Shown here piece by piece: positions 5,406-6,479 of a stretch of DNA of 6,479 nucleotides. A program made the translations under genes and the position numbers. Under the pieces are notes generated by a model. It was not told where the DNA came from. It worked only from the letters and a program-made list of their open reading frames with translations, and did not search any database. Every line of letters starts with the position of its first letter. Within the stretch, counting starts at the first letter, position 1. Source of the stretch: Ignavibacteriaceae bacterium (lineage in GTDB: Bacteria > Bacteroidota > Ignavibacteria > Ignavibacteriales > Ignavibacteriaceae); the NCBI GenBank assembly GCA_031292465.1, contig JARLHB010000519.1, positions 1 through 6,479 of the forward strand. The letters run 5' to 3'.

Positions 5406-5670
5406 TCGCCTGTTTATTTTGCCTGGGTTACGCTAAATATTCAAAAAATCTTCAAAAATTTAAAGTAGAATAAATTACAAACTACTACCATCCATTAGTA
5501 AAAGTACAACTATCTTATTGATGACCAATCTGTGATTTAGCAAAATCCTAACACTCCAGCGTTCCAAATTCCTTTAAATTTAATATTTTCCATAGTATAA
5601 TTGATAGTGAGATCTATAATTCCTTATAGAATTATTCATAGTTGAAACAAAAAGACAGAGCGATCCTACA
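5406..5670. other. Divergent intergenic region ahead of the PIG-L gene
   Basis: About 265 bp of AT-rich DNA separate the dinD control sites from the PIG-L start. No gene is seen. It holds two TATAAT words on the plus strand (5596-5601 and 5615-5620) and the hairpin at 5613-5630. TTTAAA lies 17 bp before the first TATAAT as a weak -35 box. No TAnnTTTG box is present on the plus strand, so the promoter of the PIG-L gene is unresolved. Confidence 0.5.
5613..5630. repeat. 7-bp inverted repeat TCTATAA-TTCC-TTATAGA
   Basis: Arms 5613-5619 and 5624-5630 are exact reverse complements around a 4-nt loop, 41 bp before the GTG start of the PIG-L gene. It could be an operator half-pair or a 5'-leader hairpin, depending on where transcription starts. 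The arms are mostly A/T, so chance occurrence is realistic. Confidence 0.35.
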
Positions 5671-6479
5671 GTGACAAAATTCAAATTTCCTTTAAAAACT
5701 ATAGCGTTTATTATTTTATTTATCTGTATTTCAAACCAGATTTCAGCGCAGACAAGTCCAGACTACCGGCAGACAAACGCAGTAATGAATTCTTCCGAAC
5801 TAAAACTTGCGCTTCATAAATTGAACACTCTTGGCAGCGTTTTATACATTGCCGCTCATCCGGATGATGAAAACAACGCATTGCTCGCCTGGTTTGCAAA
5901 AGGCAGGCTGTTAAGGACCGGGTATTTATCATTAACGCGGGGGGACGGCGGACAGAATCTTATAGGCCCCGAACAGGGCGACCTTTTGGGGGTTGTAAGA
6001 ACTCAGGAACTTCTTGCCGCCAGGCGGGTTGACGGCGCCGAACAATTTTTTTCAAGAGCAATTGACTTCGGTTTCTCCAAATCAGCAGATGAAACCCTTA
6101 AGTTTTGGGAAAAACAAAAGATCCTGTCGGATATAGTCTGGGTAATTAGAAATTTCCGGCCTGATGTAATTATAACAAGATTCCACGGTACAAAGGAAGA
6201 CGGACACGGCAATCATACCGCATCGGAGATGCTGGCTGCAGAAGCTTTCAGGCTTGTCGGTGATCCTACTGCATTTGAAGATCAGCTGCAATATGTAAAG
6301 CCATGGCAGCCGAAAAGAATTTTATGGAATGCCTGGCTGCCCGCACTGGAAAAAAGTAATGCGGATATTTCAAAACTATTGAAAGCTGATGTTGGGGTTT
6401 ATAATCCGCTTCTTGGCAAATCTTACACAGAAATAGCCGCAGAAAGCAGAAGCATGCATAAAACGCAGGGCTTTGGTTC
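5671..6479 (+). CDS. PIG-L/LmbE-family deacetylase, exported, 3'-truncated by window edge
   Basis: The family comprises zinc-dependent N-deacetylases acting on N-acetylglucosamine-type sugars and related conjugates; the substrate here is unknown. The 269 codons in view begin with a signal peptide (residues 1-26, likely cut ISA|QTS), so the enzyme works outside the cytoplasm. The hallmark AAHPDDE is at 61-67, with His63 and Asp66 as expected metal ligands and Asp65 as catalytic base; the second motif GHGNHTASE (178-186) supplies the remaining His ligand. TRGDGGQN (89-96) and RTQELLAARRVDGAEQFF (110-127) are typical of the long PIG-L proteins of Bacteroidetes relatives. Those commonly reach 800 or more residues, so most of the gene may lie beyond the window. 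GTG is chosen because it starts the signal peptide and an in-frame stop lies at 5617-5619 with no ATG between; the ribosome site is weak. It is transcribed away from dinD and has no evident link to the Kdo genes. Confidence 0.9.
   Translation, partial: MTKFKFPLKTIAFIILFICISNQISAQTSPDYRQTNAVMNSSELKLALHKLNTLGSVLYIAAHPDDENNALLAWFAKGRLLRTGYLSLTRGDGGQNLIGPEQGDLLGVVRTQELLAARRVDGAEQFFSRAIDFGFSKSADETLKFWEKQKILSDIVWVIRNFRPDVIITRFHGTKEDGHGNHTASEMLAAEAFRLVGDPTAFEDQLQYVKPWQPKRILWNAWLPALEKSNADISKLLKADVGVYNPLLGKSYTEIAAESRSMHKTQGFG

Noticed and set aside
5443..5462. Direct repeat TTCAAAAA twice, 11 bp apart
   Set aside because: It is low-complexity A-rich sequence and expected by chance in this region.
5720..6291. 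Three minus-strand open frames of about 70 codons
   Set aside because: They are antisense to the PIG-L gene, which has clear catalytic motifs and a signal peptide in the plus-strand frame.

Overview
The window is an AT-rich chromosomal piece that looks like the Bacteroidetes/Chlorobi/Ignavibacteria (FCB) group, with Ignavibacteria as my best guess. The reasons are a TTTG-N19-TAnnTTTG promoter in the Bacteroidetes style, mostly weak or absent Shine-Dalgarno sites with several likely TTG/GTG starts, a long Bacteroidetes-type OstA protein, and a lipoprotein form of LptC. The phylum is inferred from these traits, not from a marker gene.

From right to left on the minus strand there are five genes: dinD (5325-4483), kdsA (4363-3548), kdsD (about 3531-2548), lptC (2551-1997) and an OstA/LptA-like gene (1798-395). 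The last four form one logical unit for lipopolysaccharide. KdsD makes arabinose 5-phosphate, KdsA condenses it with phosphoenolpyruvate to Kdo 8-phosphate, and LptC and the OstA protein carry finished lipopolysaccharide across the periplasm. kdsA-kdsD-lptC are tightly packed (10-16 bp gap, then a 4-bp ATGA overlap). The OstA gene follows after a 198-bp gap that holds a foldback repeat. The Kdo 8-phosphate phosphatase gene (kdsC), found between kdsD and lptC in enterobacteria, is absent here, and lptB is not seen before the left edge.

On the plus strand, diverging from dinD, a PIG-L/LmbE-type deacetylase with a signal peptide starts at 5671 (GTG) and runs off the right edge.

The non-coding parts are more unusual than the genes. 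Positions 1-394 hold no gene but contain three foldback units (53-93, 118-159, 206-224), two of them resembling REP/BIME-like mobile palindromic repeats. A related three-hairpin element at about 1853-1919, with short flanking direct repeats, sits inside the lpt operon. dinD contains a perfect 28-bp palindrome in its coding sequence (5105-5132), and its promoter region has a LexA-like inverted repeat beside the promoter. I see no CRISPR array, tRNA or rRNA, and no clear sign of a new multi-gene system; the genes themselves are recognisable families.
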